Positions 27,238 through 34,785 are shown, counted from the first letter of the stretch. The stretch: 60,906 nucleotides of DNA from an uncultured Duodenibacillus sp. (GCA_944388865.1 CALXKM010000009.1:1-60906); one strand, 5' to 3'. Translations and numbers: made by a program. Notes: generated by a model not told the origin, from the letters alone.

Positions 27238-27523
27238 GTTTCCTCTCCAGTTGAATTCGTATGAGCTGCCGGCTGATCTTTGTTGCGCGGACGTGCTCGA
27301 CTGCCATGCGGGCGCTCATAAGGTGCGTGATCTGATCGAGCATGTTGTAGGCATCTGCGATCTCACCGATGAGCTGGTCCCAGTGCAAATCCGTGGGCTT
27401 CGCGATGTATCTGGCGATCGCCGCGATGCACTCTCCGAGCTCTTCCTGAGTCTTGGCAAGCTGTGCGCTTTTGCCGTAGTGCTCAGCGATGAGCATGAGA
27501 TTGGTCTGCTGATCGATTTTCAC
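27224..27523 (-). CDS. MazG-like phage protein
   Basis: A 99-residue protein with a GTG start overlapping the previous stop (GTGA). EELGECIAAIARYIAK followed by LIGEIADAYNMLDQITHLM shows the EE-x-x-E and E-x-x-D helix pattern of all-alpha MazG-type nucleotide pyrophosphohydrolases. MazG proteins hydrolyse (d)NTPs and, in phages, may dampen the (p)ppGpp response. Here the metal-binding Glu/Asp residues seem present, but the domain is short, so activity is uncertain. Confidence 0.65.
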   Translation of the reverse strand: MKIDQQTNLMLIAEHYGKSAQLAKTQEELGECIAAIARYIAKPTDLHWDQLIGEIADAYNMLDQITHLMSARMAVEHVRATKISRQLIRIQLERKHGQE

Positions 27524-27744
27524 TTGAACAGCCCCCTGAAAAACTCTTCGAAACCCTGCTTGGATTTTTTCTCCGGTGCAGTCTCCTTCTGCTTGGCTTT
27601 CTCGGCAAGCTCTGCCAAGACGGCGCGTTGCTGTGCGTAGTACTGGTCGCGTATTTTGACTGCGAGCATGGTCTGCCCTGACGATTCGAGCCAGCGCAGG
27701 ATGAGAAGCACATCCTCTCCGGAAAGATCAATGCGGTATTTCAC
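27520..27744 (-). CDS. Small phage protein, unassigned
   Basis: A 74-residue protein read from GTG at 27744, chosen because AGGAGG lies seven bases upstream; an ATG at 27774 is only part of the upstream gene. KYRIDLSGEDVLLILRWLE suggests a compact helical domain with a Trp, followed by a charged Lys/Gln tail (AELAEKAKQKETAPEKK). The start overlaps the upstream membrane protein (GTGA) and the stop overlaps the MazG-like gene. Confidence 0.55.
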   Translation of the reverse strand: MKYRIDLSGEDVLLILRWLESSGQTMLAVKIRDQYYAQQRAVLAELAEKAKQKETAPEKKSKQGFEEFFRGLFK

Positions 27745-27920
27745 TTCAAACCTCCTGAAACCTCTAGCAAAACCCATTTGGCTATCAGCAAAGAAGCAAT
27801 CGTCATTGCAAGGCAACTCAAGGCAGGGTCACCCAGAAAGCCGAGAAGGGCGCTGAGAAAAATCAAAGCGAGTGCGAGACCTGAAAACACAAGTCGGATA
27901 AAGAAAACTTTCCACTTCAT
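27741..27920 (-). CDS. Small two-helix membrane protein
   Basis: A 59-residue frame, MKWKVFFIRLVFSGLALAL..., with two hydrophobic helices (residues ~4-26 and ~33-51) joined by a short loop containing GDPALS. GGAGCAGCAGC precedes the ATG. ATGA overlaps the upstream stop and GTGA overlaps the downstream start, a strong sign that it is translated. Its position among early/replication genes argues against a classic late holin, but size and topology would allow a small holin-like or membrane-associated role. I do not assign a function. Confidence 0.6.
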   Translation of the reverse strand: MKWKVFFIRLVFSGLALALIFLSALLGFLGDPALSCLAMTIASLLIAKWVLLEVSGGLK

Positions 27921-28642
27921 GCTGCTGCTCCAAATTCAGCTTCCTGCAGGGGATCAACGTCGAACCTCTTCCAGCTGTCATCGTCGGATCTGAAGGTCAG
28001 CTCATCAATGGCCTGCTGCCGAGTGATCCCCATGAGTTCGGCAGCCTTGATCTGCGCACGAGTCGGGCGCAGCGTGTTGGGGATGTGTGTTCCATCGCAC
28101 ACCGGCGTAGGCAGAGCACCGAGCCCATGGCAGTAGATTGCCCACGCCATTTCCCTGTCGCTTATGTCGCGAAAGCGCTTTTCATAGGCTCTCAGCCAGT
28201 CAATCTGCACCTTGAGAAGCGGGCGCAGAGCCACTTCCGGATAGAGCTCGATGAAGCGCAGCCGGTAGTAGTTGAGGTGCTGGGGCATCTTGCAGCGGTG
28301 AATCCACTCAAGCCGGTCAATGCACCATTTGGGCATCGGGACCGGTGCGAACATTTTTTGCGTCTTGCCGGATCTGGGGGCAGACAACTCCGCCCGAGAC
28401 CGACGCTCTGATGCCCTTTCCCGCGCCGCTGTTATCTCCTTTGCGAGGTCGTAAGGGGTAGGTGCCGCCTTGTGGTAGCGGGGCCATTCTGAGAGCATTT
28501 CGAAAGTTTCGTTGACGTCGAAGTCGCAGAGCGCATCGCACCACGCATCAATCGCGGGCTGCGTCAAAGCTCTGCCGCCGCAGACCTGAATCGTGCCTGC
28601 CAGCCGCTGGGCTATGTACTTGTCAAAGCTGGTTCTGTCCAT
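27917..28642 (-). CDS. Phage replication-module protein, unassigned
   Basis: A 241-residue protein. ATG at 28642 is chosen for GGAGG 11 bases upstream. It begins DRTSFDKYIAQRLAGTIQV and contains PRYHKAAPTPYDLAKEIT and WCIDRLEWIHRCKMPQHL, then a C-terminal LRPTRAQIKAAELMGITRQQ helical segment. It follows the DUF1376 gene with an overlap of 20 bp, as helicase-loader-like or P-like proteins often do. A loader role is inferred only from position. Confidence 0.5.
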   Translation of the reverse strand: MDRTSFDKYIAQRLAGTIQVCGGRALTQPAIDAWCDALCDFDVNETFEMLSEWPRYHKAAPTPYDLAKEITAARERASERRSRAELSAPRSGKTQKMFAPVPMPKWCIDRLEWIHRCKMPQHLNYYRLRFIELYPEVALRPLLKVQIDWLRAYEKRFRDISDREMAWAIYCHGLGALPTPVCDGTHIPNTLRPTRAQIKAAELMGITRQQAIDELTFRSDDDSWKRFDVDPLQEAEFGAAA

Positions 28643-29573
28643 TTTCAAAAGCCTCCAGCAAAGCGAGCTGCTTTGCCTCATCAGGTTCATTCCAGATCTG
28701 CGCACGCTGATCCTTCGGCAGCCGCATTACGCGGTGCGACAGATCTGCGTAGCTCTTGGATTTTTGGAAGTTGACTCGCTTCCACTCGGGCATAGAGCGC
28801 AAGTTGTTGCGCCAGGCAGCCGTCCAGTCCTTGTAGACCGCGCCATCGCGCAGGGCGTAGTCGCGAAAGTCTTCAAAGCACAGCCGTGCATCAAGGTCCG
28901 GAGCAATGCGCTCGGCTTCTGCTGCCCAGTCGTCCGGAAGCGTGTCGTAGGGAATCTGCGTGCCGCGCTTTTTCGTCGAAGCACGTTTCGTCGGAGTCGC
29001 AGCTTCTGCCAAGTCCGGATCAGCTTCGCCGACAGGCACGTCAAAAAGTTCAGGCGGGGTGGTCTCGCGCACGCGCGCGAGAGAGCTTGAATTACTACCC
29101 CCTTTTCCTTTATTTATGGTTAATGGTTTATGGTTAATGGTTAGTTGATTGTTTGCATCGCACTTTGCACTTGCATTTGCTAAAGCACTTGTTGAAGCAT
29201 TAGCTAAAGCATCGTGCGAAGCATTTGCTACTGCCCCCCTTTGTGACTTCCGCTTTCTGCGTACCTCAACACTTTTCTGAGCGGCTTGCGAACGTTTCGC
29301 GCTGATATCGTGATACTCAGTGATTACCTCATCACATTTTTGATGGCGATAGCTATCGCCCTCCTTGTCGAAATGGGTTTGTAGAACGTATGCAAGTGCA
29401 TTTGCTTCTGCATTTGTATATCCGCGCGCTATCCGTTTGCACTCTTCTTCGGTGATAGGACGTTCGACTGCGTAGTAGTAGACCAGCAACTCAATGTAGA
29501 TCCCTTTTTCAATAGGGGTCATCAAGCGTGTCCCGGATTCCCAGTCCCCGATGTGAAATTGGAAATAGAGCAT
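28623..29573 (-). CDS. DUF1376-type replication initiation protein
   Basis: A 316-residue protein with AAGGGAA before the ATG. The N-terminal domain MLYFQFHIGDWESGTRLMTP, EKGIYIELLVYYYAVERP is the hallmark of YdaU/DUF1376 phage replication-associated proteins. After a linker with ANAS-type repeats, the C-terminal part (PDDWAAEAERIAPDLD, FEDFRDYALRDGAVYKDWTA) has the YdaU C-terminal pattern. It is the first large gene behind the cro-like gene and presumably acts in phage replication initiation. Coding repeats (TTTGCTAAAGCA-like) lie around 29160-29235. Confidence 0.8.
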   Translation of the reverse strand: MLYFQFHIGDWESGTRLMTPIEKGIYIELLVYYYAVERPITEEECKRIARGYTNAEANALAYVLQTHFDKEGDSYRHQKCDEVITEYHDISAKRSQAAQKSVEVRRKRKSQRGAVANASHDALANASTSALANASAKCDANNQLTINHKPLTINKGKGGSNSSSLARVRETTPPELFDVPVGEADPDLAEAATPTKRASTKKRGTQIPYDTLPDDWAAEAERIAPDLDARLCFEDFRDYALRDGAVYKDWTAAWRNNLRSMPEWKRVNFQKSKSYADLSHRVMRLPKDQRAQIWNEPDEAKQLALLEAFENGQNQL

Positions 29574-29582
29574 GGGATTCCC

Positions 29583-29780
29583 TTATGCAAAGTAGTCAGG
29601 CCTCAATTCTTTGCGAGAGATGCCGGTTGCCTGCTCAACATCCTTGCACCGCTTCACGGGAATCTCACCGCGCAACAACCATCCGCGCACAGATTGGGGT
29701 TTGATCTTGCAGGCACGAGCAAGACGGCTCATGTTTCCAGCCGCTTTGATTGCCTTCTTTAAGCCGTCAATTTTATCCAT
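29583..29780 (-). CDS. Cro/YdaS-like antirepressor or Cro-type regulator
   Basis: A 65-residue protein; ATG at 29780 (second of two close ATGs) has AAGGA seven bases upstream. MSRLARACKIKPQSVRGWLLR is a helix-turn-helix followed by a GEIPVKRCKDVEQATG helix, the YdaS/Cro pattern. It is divergent from the cI-type repressor and first in the leftward operon, so it should bind the shared operators and shut off the repressor during lytic growth. Confidence 0.8.
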   Translation of the reverse strand: MDKIDGLKKAIKAAGNMSRLARACKIKPQSVRGWLLRGEIPVKRCKDVEQATGISRKELRPDYFA

Positions 29781-29786
29781 GACCAT

Positions 29787-29899
29787 TCCTTACAGAATTT
29801 GACTTTATTTAGTTTAAGTTTTTAGTTCAAAATTTGCAATAGGAAAAGCGCTGAAATTTAAGGTAGAAACTGTATCCTGTTGTTAAAAGGAGCACGATC
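29787..29899. promoter_or_regulatory. Divergent cI/cro operator-promoter region
   Basis: Toward the cro-like gene (minus): TTGAAC, 17-base spacer, TAAAGT. Toward the repressor (plus): CTGAAA, 16-base spacer, TATCCT. Both spacers contain TTTAAG (at 29809-29814 on the plus strand, and about 29855). The repressor ATG follows AAAGGAG. TTTAAG-containing sites recur before the operon at 31901, suggesting one repressor controls both. All hexamers are imperfect, so exact start sites are unproven. Confidence 0.5.
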
Positions 29900-30553
29900 A
29901 TGAAAGAAGAAATTGCAAAACGAGTCCAACAAGCTATAGCCGAATCAGACCTGTCTATGAGTGAAATAGGTCGCCGCCTGGGGATTTCGCCCCAGTCGGT
30001 TCGTGCATGGAAAATTGGAAAAGCAATGCCAAGCATTGGTCGCCTGGCTGATCTTGCGCGAGCTACAGGAAAGTCTCTTGCTTGGATTCAGGGAGCTGAT
30101 GTTTCAGTGGATCAAGTCGAAGACGATGACAACAACGTGAGCATCCCTCTGTTCAATGCTTCTGCTTCTGCCGGCCCTGGATCAATTCCTTTCGACGGCG
30201 ACCAAATCGTGAAGCTCGTTGTGGTCGACAAACAGTGGGTTCGGATGAACGTAAATTGCACCTCAACAAGGAACCTCAGTCTGATTACTGCCTCTGGCGA
30301 CTCCATGGATCCAACACTGCGCGACGGCGACGTGCTGTTCGTTGACACCGGAGTTACGACCTTCCGCTCCGATTCGATTTATGTCGCACGAGTCAACGGC
30401 GAGCTGTTTGTGAAACGCTTCCAAAAACTTCCGAACGGAAGACTGATGATGATCAGCGACAACGAAAAATACCGGAGCTTTGAGTTGTCTCCGGATGATG
30501 AAATTGATTTGATCGGAAGAGTCTGCTTCCACTGGGCAGCGGAAAGAATATGA
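29900..30553 (+). CDS. LexA/CI-type prophage repressor
   Basis: A 217-residue protein. An N-terminal XRE helix-turn-helix (SEIGRRLGISPQSVRAWKIG, residues 21-40) is joined by an acidic linker to an S24 auto-protease domain. Predicted cleavage is at Ala91-Gly92 (NASASAGPGS). The nucleophile Ser135 lies in SGDSMDPTLRDGD and the general-base Lys172 in GELFVKRFQ. All parts needed for RecA-stimulated self-cleavage are present, so DNA damage should induce this prophage. The stop overlaps the next gene (ATGA). Confidence 0.92.
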   Translation: MKEEIAKRVQQAIAESDLSMSEIGRRLGISPQSVRAWKIGKAMPSIGRLADLARATGKSLAWIQGADVSVDQVEDDDNNVSIPLFNASASAGPGSIPFDGDQIVKLVVVDKQWVRMNVNCTSTRNLSLITASGDSMDPTLRDGDVLFVDTGVTTFRSDSIYVARVNGELFVKRFQKLPNGRLMMISDNEKYRSFELSPDDEIDLIGRVCFHWAAERI

Positions 30554-31761
30554 AAGATCTATTCTTGTTCATCCTCATGGTCGTACTCTGCTTTGGATTC
30601 CCATTCATCATCAAAGCGTGGTACGAAGCCACCGAAGCCGCTGGCCTGCGAAAGTACAAGTCTGCGATCGACACAAAGCTTCATCAACTGGAGGATGAAT
30701 ACAAAAGAAAAGAAGAGACCCTCCTAAAGGAAATTGAGACTAGGCGAAAAAACGTTGAAAATACATTTAACACGGAGAGACAATTTATCTGCAGTCTGCA
30801 AAGCGAATTTGTCCACGACATCCTTGGCGGGAGAAGATGGGCCGCAGACTACCTTGCTGAAATCTATGCCAAGCGACATGATCTGGTGGCATATAACCTG
30901 ACAATTCAGAAGCGTGCAGCAAGGAAAGCCGCAGAGGAAATCAAATCAATGCGGCAAGAAAAGAAGCAACTATTTGCCGAAAACAAACTCCTCAAAGACA
31001 AAATAACGCTCTATCAAGATTATTTCCCTTTTCTCGCCGATCTCGACGAAGAAATCATGTGCAACCCAAGCGATGAGTTCGATCAAGCGGGGAACATAAG
31101 CAAAGACTTCGACAACGCTCGCCGGTACCTCACCGCTGACGAGTACGCCAAGCTCTCGGTTACACAACGCAACCAACTGGCGCTTGACCGTTACCTATCT
31201 GGAAATCTCTCAAAGGTTCAGATTGGCCGCTTGTACGAAATGTATCTTGGATGGCTGTACGAGAAAAACGGATACGCCGTCACATACAACGGCATTGAGC
31301 AAGGCGTCGAGGATATGGGGCGCGACCTGATTTGCGTCAAGCCAAACGAGACCGTCATCGTCCAGGCAAAGTGCTGGTCCAAAAACAAAACAATCCACGA
31401 GAAGCACGTCTATCAACTGTACGGAACAGTCTGTACGTACAAAATCGAGCATCCCGACGTCAAGAAGGTGCATGCATTTCTGTACGTAACAACTCAACTT
31501 AGTCCTGTAGCACGCGCAGCAGCTCAGATGCTGAAGATCGAAGTCGAAGAAGACTTCGCTCTCGATAAAAACTTCCCAATGATCAAGTGCAACATCGGGA
31601 AATCAGGAGAAAAGATCTATCACCTCCCGTTCGATCAGCAATACAACAAGACGCTGATCCGAGAGCCCGGAGAGATGTACTGCCGCACCGTTAAAGAAGC
31701 TGAAGCCCAAGGGTTCCGTCGGGCTCGGCGACACTTCTCAATCCCCAGAAAATTCCCGTAA
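30550..31761 (+). CDS. Membrane-anchored Mrr-type restriction endonuclease, coupled to the repressor
   Basis: A 403-residue protein. One N-terminal transmembrane helix (LFLFILMVVLCFGFPFII, residues ~4-21), a long charged coiled coil (~40-155), then an Mrr-type nuclease (~205-330) with Glu230 (GRLYEMYLGW), Asp259 (EDMGRDLICV) and QAK (272-274). The E...D...Q-x-K set is the active site of Mrr/PD-(D/E)xK enzymes. The ATGA overlap with the repressor means it is expressed in the lysogen. I infer a superinfection-exclusion or anti-phage defence role at the membrane. Confidence 0.75.
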   Translation: MKDLFLFILMVVLCFGFPFIIKAWYEATEAAGLRKYKSAIDTKLHQLEDEYKRKEETLLKEIETRRKNVENTFNTERQFICSLQSEFVHDILGGRRWAADYLAEIYAKRHDLVAYNLTIQKRAARKAAEEIKSMRQEKKQLFAENKLLKDKITLYQDYFPFLADLDEEIMCNPSDEFDQAGNISKDFDNARRYLTADEYAKLSVTQRNQLALDRYLSGNLSKVQIGRLYEMYLGWLYEKNGYAVTYNGIEQGVEDMGRDLICVKPNETVIVQAKCWSKNKTIHEKHVYQLYGTVCTYKIEHPDVKKVHAFLYVTTQLSPVARAAAQMLKIEVEEDFALDKNFPMIKCNIGKSGEKIYHLPFDQQYNKTLIREPGEMYCRTVKEAEAQGFRRARRHFSIPRKFP

Positions 31762-31764
31762 CCA

Positions 31765-31900
31765 GGTTGCGTTTTTAAGTCTGAGGTTTAACTTAGATCA
31801 AACAAGGTGAACTTTTTGTCACCCTTAATTTAAGTTTTCGATTGTAATTCCTTTGAGTTTTATTTAAGCTATAGACTGTAGTGAAACTCAAGGAACAATC
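31765..31900 (+). promoter_or_regulatory. Promoter/operator region of the rightward phage operon
   Basis: This 136-base gap is AT-rich with two TTTAAG-containing words (TAATTTAAGTTTTCGA near 31825; TTATTTAAGCTATAG near 31858). The first matches 13 of 16 bases of TAGTTTAAGTTTTTAG in the cI/cro region. A hairpin AAGGTGA...TCACCCTT lies near 31804-31826. The start at 31901 has AAGGAA upstream. I infer a repressor-controlled promoter here; no single pair of hexamers stands out. Confidence 0.4.
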
Positions 31901-32551
31901 ATGATCAACATCACCCTTTCCCTCAAAGACGGCACGACGATTTCTGCCATGCAGCTTGCCAAAGCAACGGATGCAGTGGAGAACACACTCAAGAGTTTCC
32001 TGTGCGACTCGTCTCGTTGCGATCCGGAGCACTTCCGCCAGTTCGCAGACGAGATCGAGAAGAAGGCCAAGGAGCTCGCGCGTCTTTCTCGCGAATGGGC
32101 TGAAGGACTTGAGGCCTATAGGGAAAAAGCAGAGAGCCCAAATGTGGAGACCTGCGAAGTTAAAGGGACAACCCCTGCCGCTCAGGAAGAAAAGAATGTA
32201 GACGGCAGTTTCTGGGACGCAAACGCGAAACTGACTCGACTGATGGGCGTCTTGGAAGACGGCTTCCGTCGAGAGGGAGACGTTGAGGAGTTGGAGAAGC
32301 TTCTCGAAGAGTCCAACAAATACATTCGCCGGACCATCGAGAAGCTCCGCGAGGCTAAATCCGACCAAGAAAATGGCGCCGCATACGGATACGACGCCAA
32401 AGGAGACCGAGTCACGCTTGTCGAAGCATCCAAAGGAGATATTCCTGACTGGCTGAAAAGCGGCCTCGCCACTTGCGCAACTGCTACCGAATCTGAGGTT
32501 CTTTTAAGAGCTTATGACGAATTGCAAGCTCTTGGATCTTCGCCACATTGA
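31901..32551 (+). CDS. Coiled-coil phage protein, unassigned
   Basis: A 216-residue protein, first in the rightward operon after the repressor pair. It is acidic and mostly helical (DEIEKKAKELARLSREWAE; EELEKLLEESNKYIRRTIEK), suggesting a coiled coil. The N-terminus INITLSLKDGTTISAMQLAK is beta-like. It could be a recombination or host-takeover accessory. Its end overlaps the minus-strand gene at 32484 by 68 bp. Confidence 0.6.
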   Translation: MINITLSLKDGTTISAMQLAKATDAVENTLKSFLCDSSRCDPEHFRQFADEIEKKAKELARLSREWAEGLEAYREKAESPNVETCEVKGTTPAAQEEKNVDGSFWDANAKLTRLMGVLEDGFRREGDVEELEKLLEESNKYIRRTIEKLREAKSDQENGAAYGYDAKGDRVTLVEASKGDIPDWLKSGLATCATATESEVLLRAYDELQALGSSPH

Positions 32552-32765
32552 AGTTGTAGTCCTGAATGCTCGAAGACGCAACTTGCGCCGTTGGCTGCAG
32601 GGCGAGATTCGGAGTCATCTTCAACGGCTTCAATCCCATCTGACCAGAAACGGCTACAGCAGTGAAAGTCACGAGCTTGTAAGGATCAATCCAGGAATTT
32701 TCAAGAGATTTTACGCGGCGCTCCAAGTCCGCCAAACGATTTTCAACAGAAGCATAGGCATTCAT
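32484..32765 (-). CDS. Small coiled-coil protein on the opposite strand
   Basis: A 93-residue protein with a strong TGGAGG ribosome-binding site upstream of the ATG, the only minus-strand gene within the rightward operon. SVENRLADLERRVKSLENSW is an N-terminal coiled coil; a mildly hydrophobic stretch (KLVTFTAVAVSGQMG) and a basic tail follow. Its 3' end overlaps the end of the plus-strand gene by 68 bp. Possible counter-transcribed regulator or moron; no family recognised. Confidence 0.5.
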   Translation of the reverse strand: MNAYASVENRLADLERRVKSLENSWIDPYKLVTFTAVAVSGQMGLKPLKMTPNLALQPTAQVASSSIQDYNFNVAKIQELAIRHKLLKEPQIR

Positions 32766-32857
32766 ACAAATTTCCTCCAGGGGTGGTTAGAGACAGTCGG
32801 TTTTCAGCTTTCCGACTCTCTAATCATCCCACGGGGCCAAACAGAAAGGAAGTTCAA

Positions 32858-32974
32858 ATGACACGCTTTTTCAAATACCTGACGACCCGCAACGCCGACG
32901 GCGACACGCCGCTGGAGCTGGCTGCGGCACTGGCTGTCTTTCTGATCTGTCTGGCGATTCTGATGCACTTCTGA
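32858..32974 (+). CDS. 38-residue single-pass membrane protein
   Basis: MTRFFKYLTTRNADGDTPLE... followed by a hydrophobic helix (LAAALAVFLICLAILMHF) that ends the protein. AAGGAAG lies five bases before the ATG. Tiny membrane proteins of this kind are common in early phage operons and can modulate host membrane enzymes or superinfection, but no family is assigned. Confidence 0.55.
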   Translation: MTRFFKYLTTRNADGDTPLELAAALAVFLICLAILMHF

Positions 32975-32979
32975 GCTCT

Positions 32980-33252
32980 CTTCTTTCTGCTGCTCTCACG
33001 CTCCTTGCCTGAGTTGATTGACACACGGGCAGCAGAAAAAAGGGTGTTCACCCCTTTCAGTTCTTACCCCTGCTCACGGGGGCGGAAAGATGTGAGTCCA
33101 AGCGTGAAGGTCTGTCGGATCCCTACGCCCGTTTAAAAGAGTCAGTCTGGCTGCGGTGCACGCTTTGGAAAAGGCCGATTGAAGCTGGTTTGCCGGTCGT
33201 CCGATGGTGGGCGGCACTCCCAATTGCGAGCCGGCTTCAATGGGCTTTTTTT
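32980..33252 (+). ncRNA. Structured non-coding region, candidate phage small RNA
   Basis: Between the 38-residue gene and the gene at 33265 there is no convincing frame but several helices: CTTCTTTCTGCTGC (32980-32993) pairs with GCAGCAGAAAAAAG (33029-33042, 13 of 14); AAAGGGTG/CACCCCTTT (33039-33057); CCCC/GGGG near 33067-33081; and a 16-pair stem at 33178-33241 followed by T7. Structure plus terminal U-run suggests an RNA of up to ~270 nt, or an elaborate leader for the downstream operon. Confidence 0.45.
33178..33252 (+). terminator. Long-stem intrinsic terminator at the RNA candidate's end
   Basis: ATTGAAGCTGGTTTGC (33178-33193) pairs along all 16 positions, allowing G-U pairs, with GCGAGCCGGCTTCAAT (33226-33241), then GGGC and seven T. 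A 32-base apical region could fold further. Twelve bases on begins the ribosome-binding site of the gene at 33265. Confidence 0.7.
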
Positions 33253-33264
33253 CATGGAGTAACC

Positions 33265-33429
33265 ATGGGACCAGACAATCAAGCGTTTGCACGTAACCAA
33301 AGCAACTGGCGGCTGGAAGGACGCAAAGCGCGGTTCTTCCGGCTTTTAAGACTTTATGGAATCGCGACGGCGGTGCTCATTTCCGCCGCAGTTTTTGCAG
33401 TGGCCGAGCTCAGCCCGTTGCTGAAGTGA
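33265..33429 (+). CDS. Small membrane protein
   Basis: A 54-residue protein with GGAG before the ATG. The basic N-terminus (NWRLEGRKARFFRLLRLYG) precedes one hydrophobic helix (IATAVLISAAVFAVAELSPLL). Part of the run of small early proteins ahead of the recombination genes. No family recognised. Confidence 0.6.
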   Translation: MGPDNQAFARNQSNWRLEGRKARFFRLLRLYGIATAVLISAAVFAVAELSPLLK

Positions 33430-33439
33430 GGAGATTCGA

Positions 33440-33664
33440 ATGAGGAACTTTGATGACGCCTACGCCGCATGGGAAGCCTCCTGGCGCTACGGGCCTCTTG
33501 AAGACCCGATTCAGGAGGCGATTGATGAGGAGATAGACAGGCTCTGCGCCGACGATGACTTCCTGGATCGCTTCGAAGAAGAGCATCCGGGCATGGACAT
33601 TGAGAGCGAAGAAGCTCTGCCGATTCTGCAAAAAGAGGCAGAGAAAAGACTGGGAGTTTTCTGA
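33440..33664 (+). CDS. Small acidic phage protein
   Basis: A 74-residue protein with GGAG upstream of the ATG. Very acidic (DEEIDRLCADDDFLDRFEEE), as in DNA-mimic or inhibitor proteins, but acidity alone is not diagnostic. Ends two bases before the next start codon. Confidence 0.6.
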   Translation: MRNFDDAYAAWEASWRYGPLEDPIQEAIDEEIDRLCADDDFLDRFEEEHPGMDIESEEALPILQKEAEKRLGVF

Positions 33665-33665
33665 A

Positions 33666-33893
33666 ATGACAAAACCACAAGGATTGAGAGAGTTGACCGA
33701 TGAGCAGTGCATTGATCTCGCCAAACAGATCGAGCATCTGTGCAAGCAACTGTACCTGGGCACCAGGATGCCATTTAACTCCGCCGGTTATGCGCTGATT
33801 GACGCGTTGAAGATTCAGGCAACCAATCTGCGAATCGTTTTGGAAATCATTTATGGTGAAAAAAGGAGAAACACCAATGACAGAGAGAACTGA
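33666..33893 (+). CDS. Small phage protein, unassigned
   Basis: A 75-residue protein starting MTKPQGLRELTDEQC, one base after the previous stop, with GGGAG nearby. Mostly helical (IDLAKQIEHLCKQLYLG; LIDALKIQATNLRIVLEIIY). It overlaps the start of the YqaJ exonuclease gene by 17 bp. Confidence 0.55.
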   Translation: MTKPQGLRELTDEQCIDLAKQIEHLCKQLYLGTRMPFNSAGYALIDALKIQATNLRIVLEIIYGEKRRNTNDREN

Positions 33894-34785
33894 ATGGCTG
33901 AAGGCCAGACAGACCGGCATCGGCGGCAGCGACGTGGCCGCCATCCTCGGGCTTTCGAAGTGGAAGACGCCTTTAGATGTTTACAACGCCAAGATCGAAG
34001 AGACTCCTTCTGAGGAGTCAAATTCTTCCATCGAATGGGGCCGCAGGCTTGAGCCCGTGATCCGTCAAAAATATTCTGACGTGACAGGCCTGTCCGTGAA
34101 GTGCCCGGAAGAAACCTTCCGTCATCCGAAGCATGAGTTCATGATTGCCAACGTTGACGGCATCTGCTCTGACGGCCGCATCCTTGAGATTAAGACAGCC
34201 CGCACTGGGGCTGACTGGGGTGAGGAAGGCACAGACGAAATTCCCGACTACTACCTGACTCAGGTTCAGCACTACATGACCGTGCTCGGGGCGCAGTGCT
34301 GCGACGTAGCCGTGCTGATCGGAGCAAGCGACTTCCGAATTTATCACGTCAAGTCTGATCCAGAACTCGAAGCGATGCTGATTGATGAGGAGAGAGCCTT
34401 CTGGAAACGAGTGGAAGAGCGTGATCCTCCGGAGCCGAGAACCTACGCTGAAGCAGCGACTCTTTTTCGCGTTTCGACAGCGCAGCGCATTGACGCCAGC
34501 GAAGAAGTTGCTCAGGCAGCAGAAGAGCTCGCACGCATCAAGCTCGAAGCGGATGCGCTCAAAAAGCGTGAGGATGAGGCCAAGGCAAAGATCACGACCT
34601 ACATGAAGGATGCCGACACGCTGATGCTTGGAACCACCATTCTTGCAACGTGGAAAACCAGCAAGCCCGCAGCGCGTTTCGACAGCGCCTCTTTCAAAGC
34701 CAAGCACCCCGACCTTTATCAAGAGTTTCTGAAAACCGGCGAGCCTAGCCGGAGATTCCTTCTGAAGTACAAATTGGAGAGTTAA
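33877..34785 (+). CDS. YqaJ-type viral recombinase (lambda-exonuclease family)
   Basis: A 302-residue protein; ATG at 33877 has AAGGAG eight bases upstream. YqaJ motifs: WLKARQTGIGGSDVAAILGLS, then the nuclease triad Asp94 (ANVDGICSDG) and Glu104-x-Lys106 (LEIKTART), and QVQHYMTVLGA. The enzyme degrades one strand of duplex DNA from 5' to 3' to give substrate for an annealing protein, which is encoded next (TAAATG). Confidence 0.88.
   Translation: MTERTEWLKARQTGIGGSDVAAILGLSKWKTPLDVYNAKIEETPSEESNSSIEWGRRLEPVIRQKYSDVTGLSVKCPEETFRHPKHEFMIANVDGICSDGRILEIKTARTGADWGEEGTDEIPDYYLTQVQHYMTVLGAQCCDVAVLIGASDFRIYHVKSDPELEAMLIDEERAFWKRVEERDPPEPRTYAEAATLFRVSTAQRIDASEEVAQAAEELARIKLEADALKKREDEAKAKITTYMKDADTLMLGTTILATWKTSKPAARFDSASFKAKHPDLYQEFLKTGEPSRRFLLKYKLES

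Noticed and set aside
29080-29240. Possible CRISPR-like or tandem-repeat array
   Set aside because: The repeats are short, in frame, and encode an Ala-Asn-Ala-Ser linker of the DUF1376 protein; there are no unique spacers.
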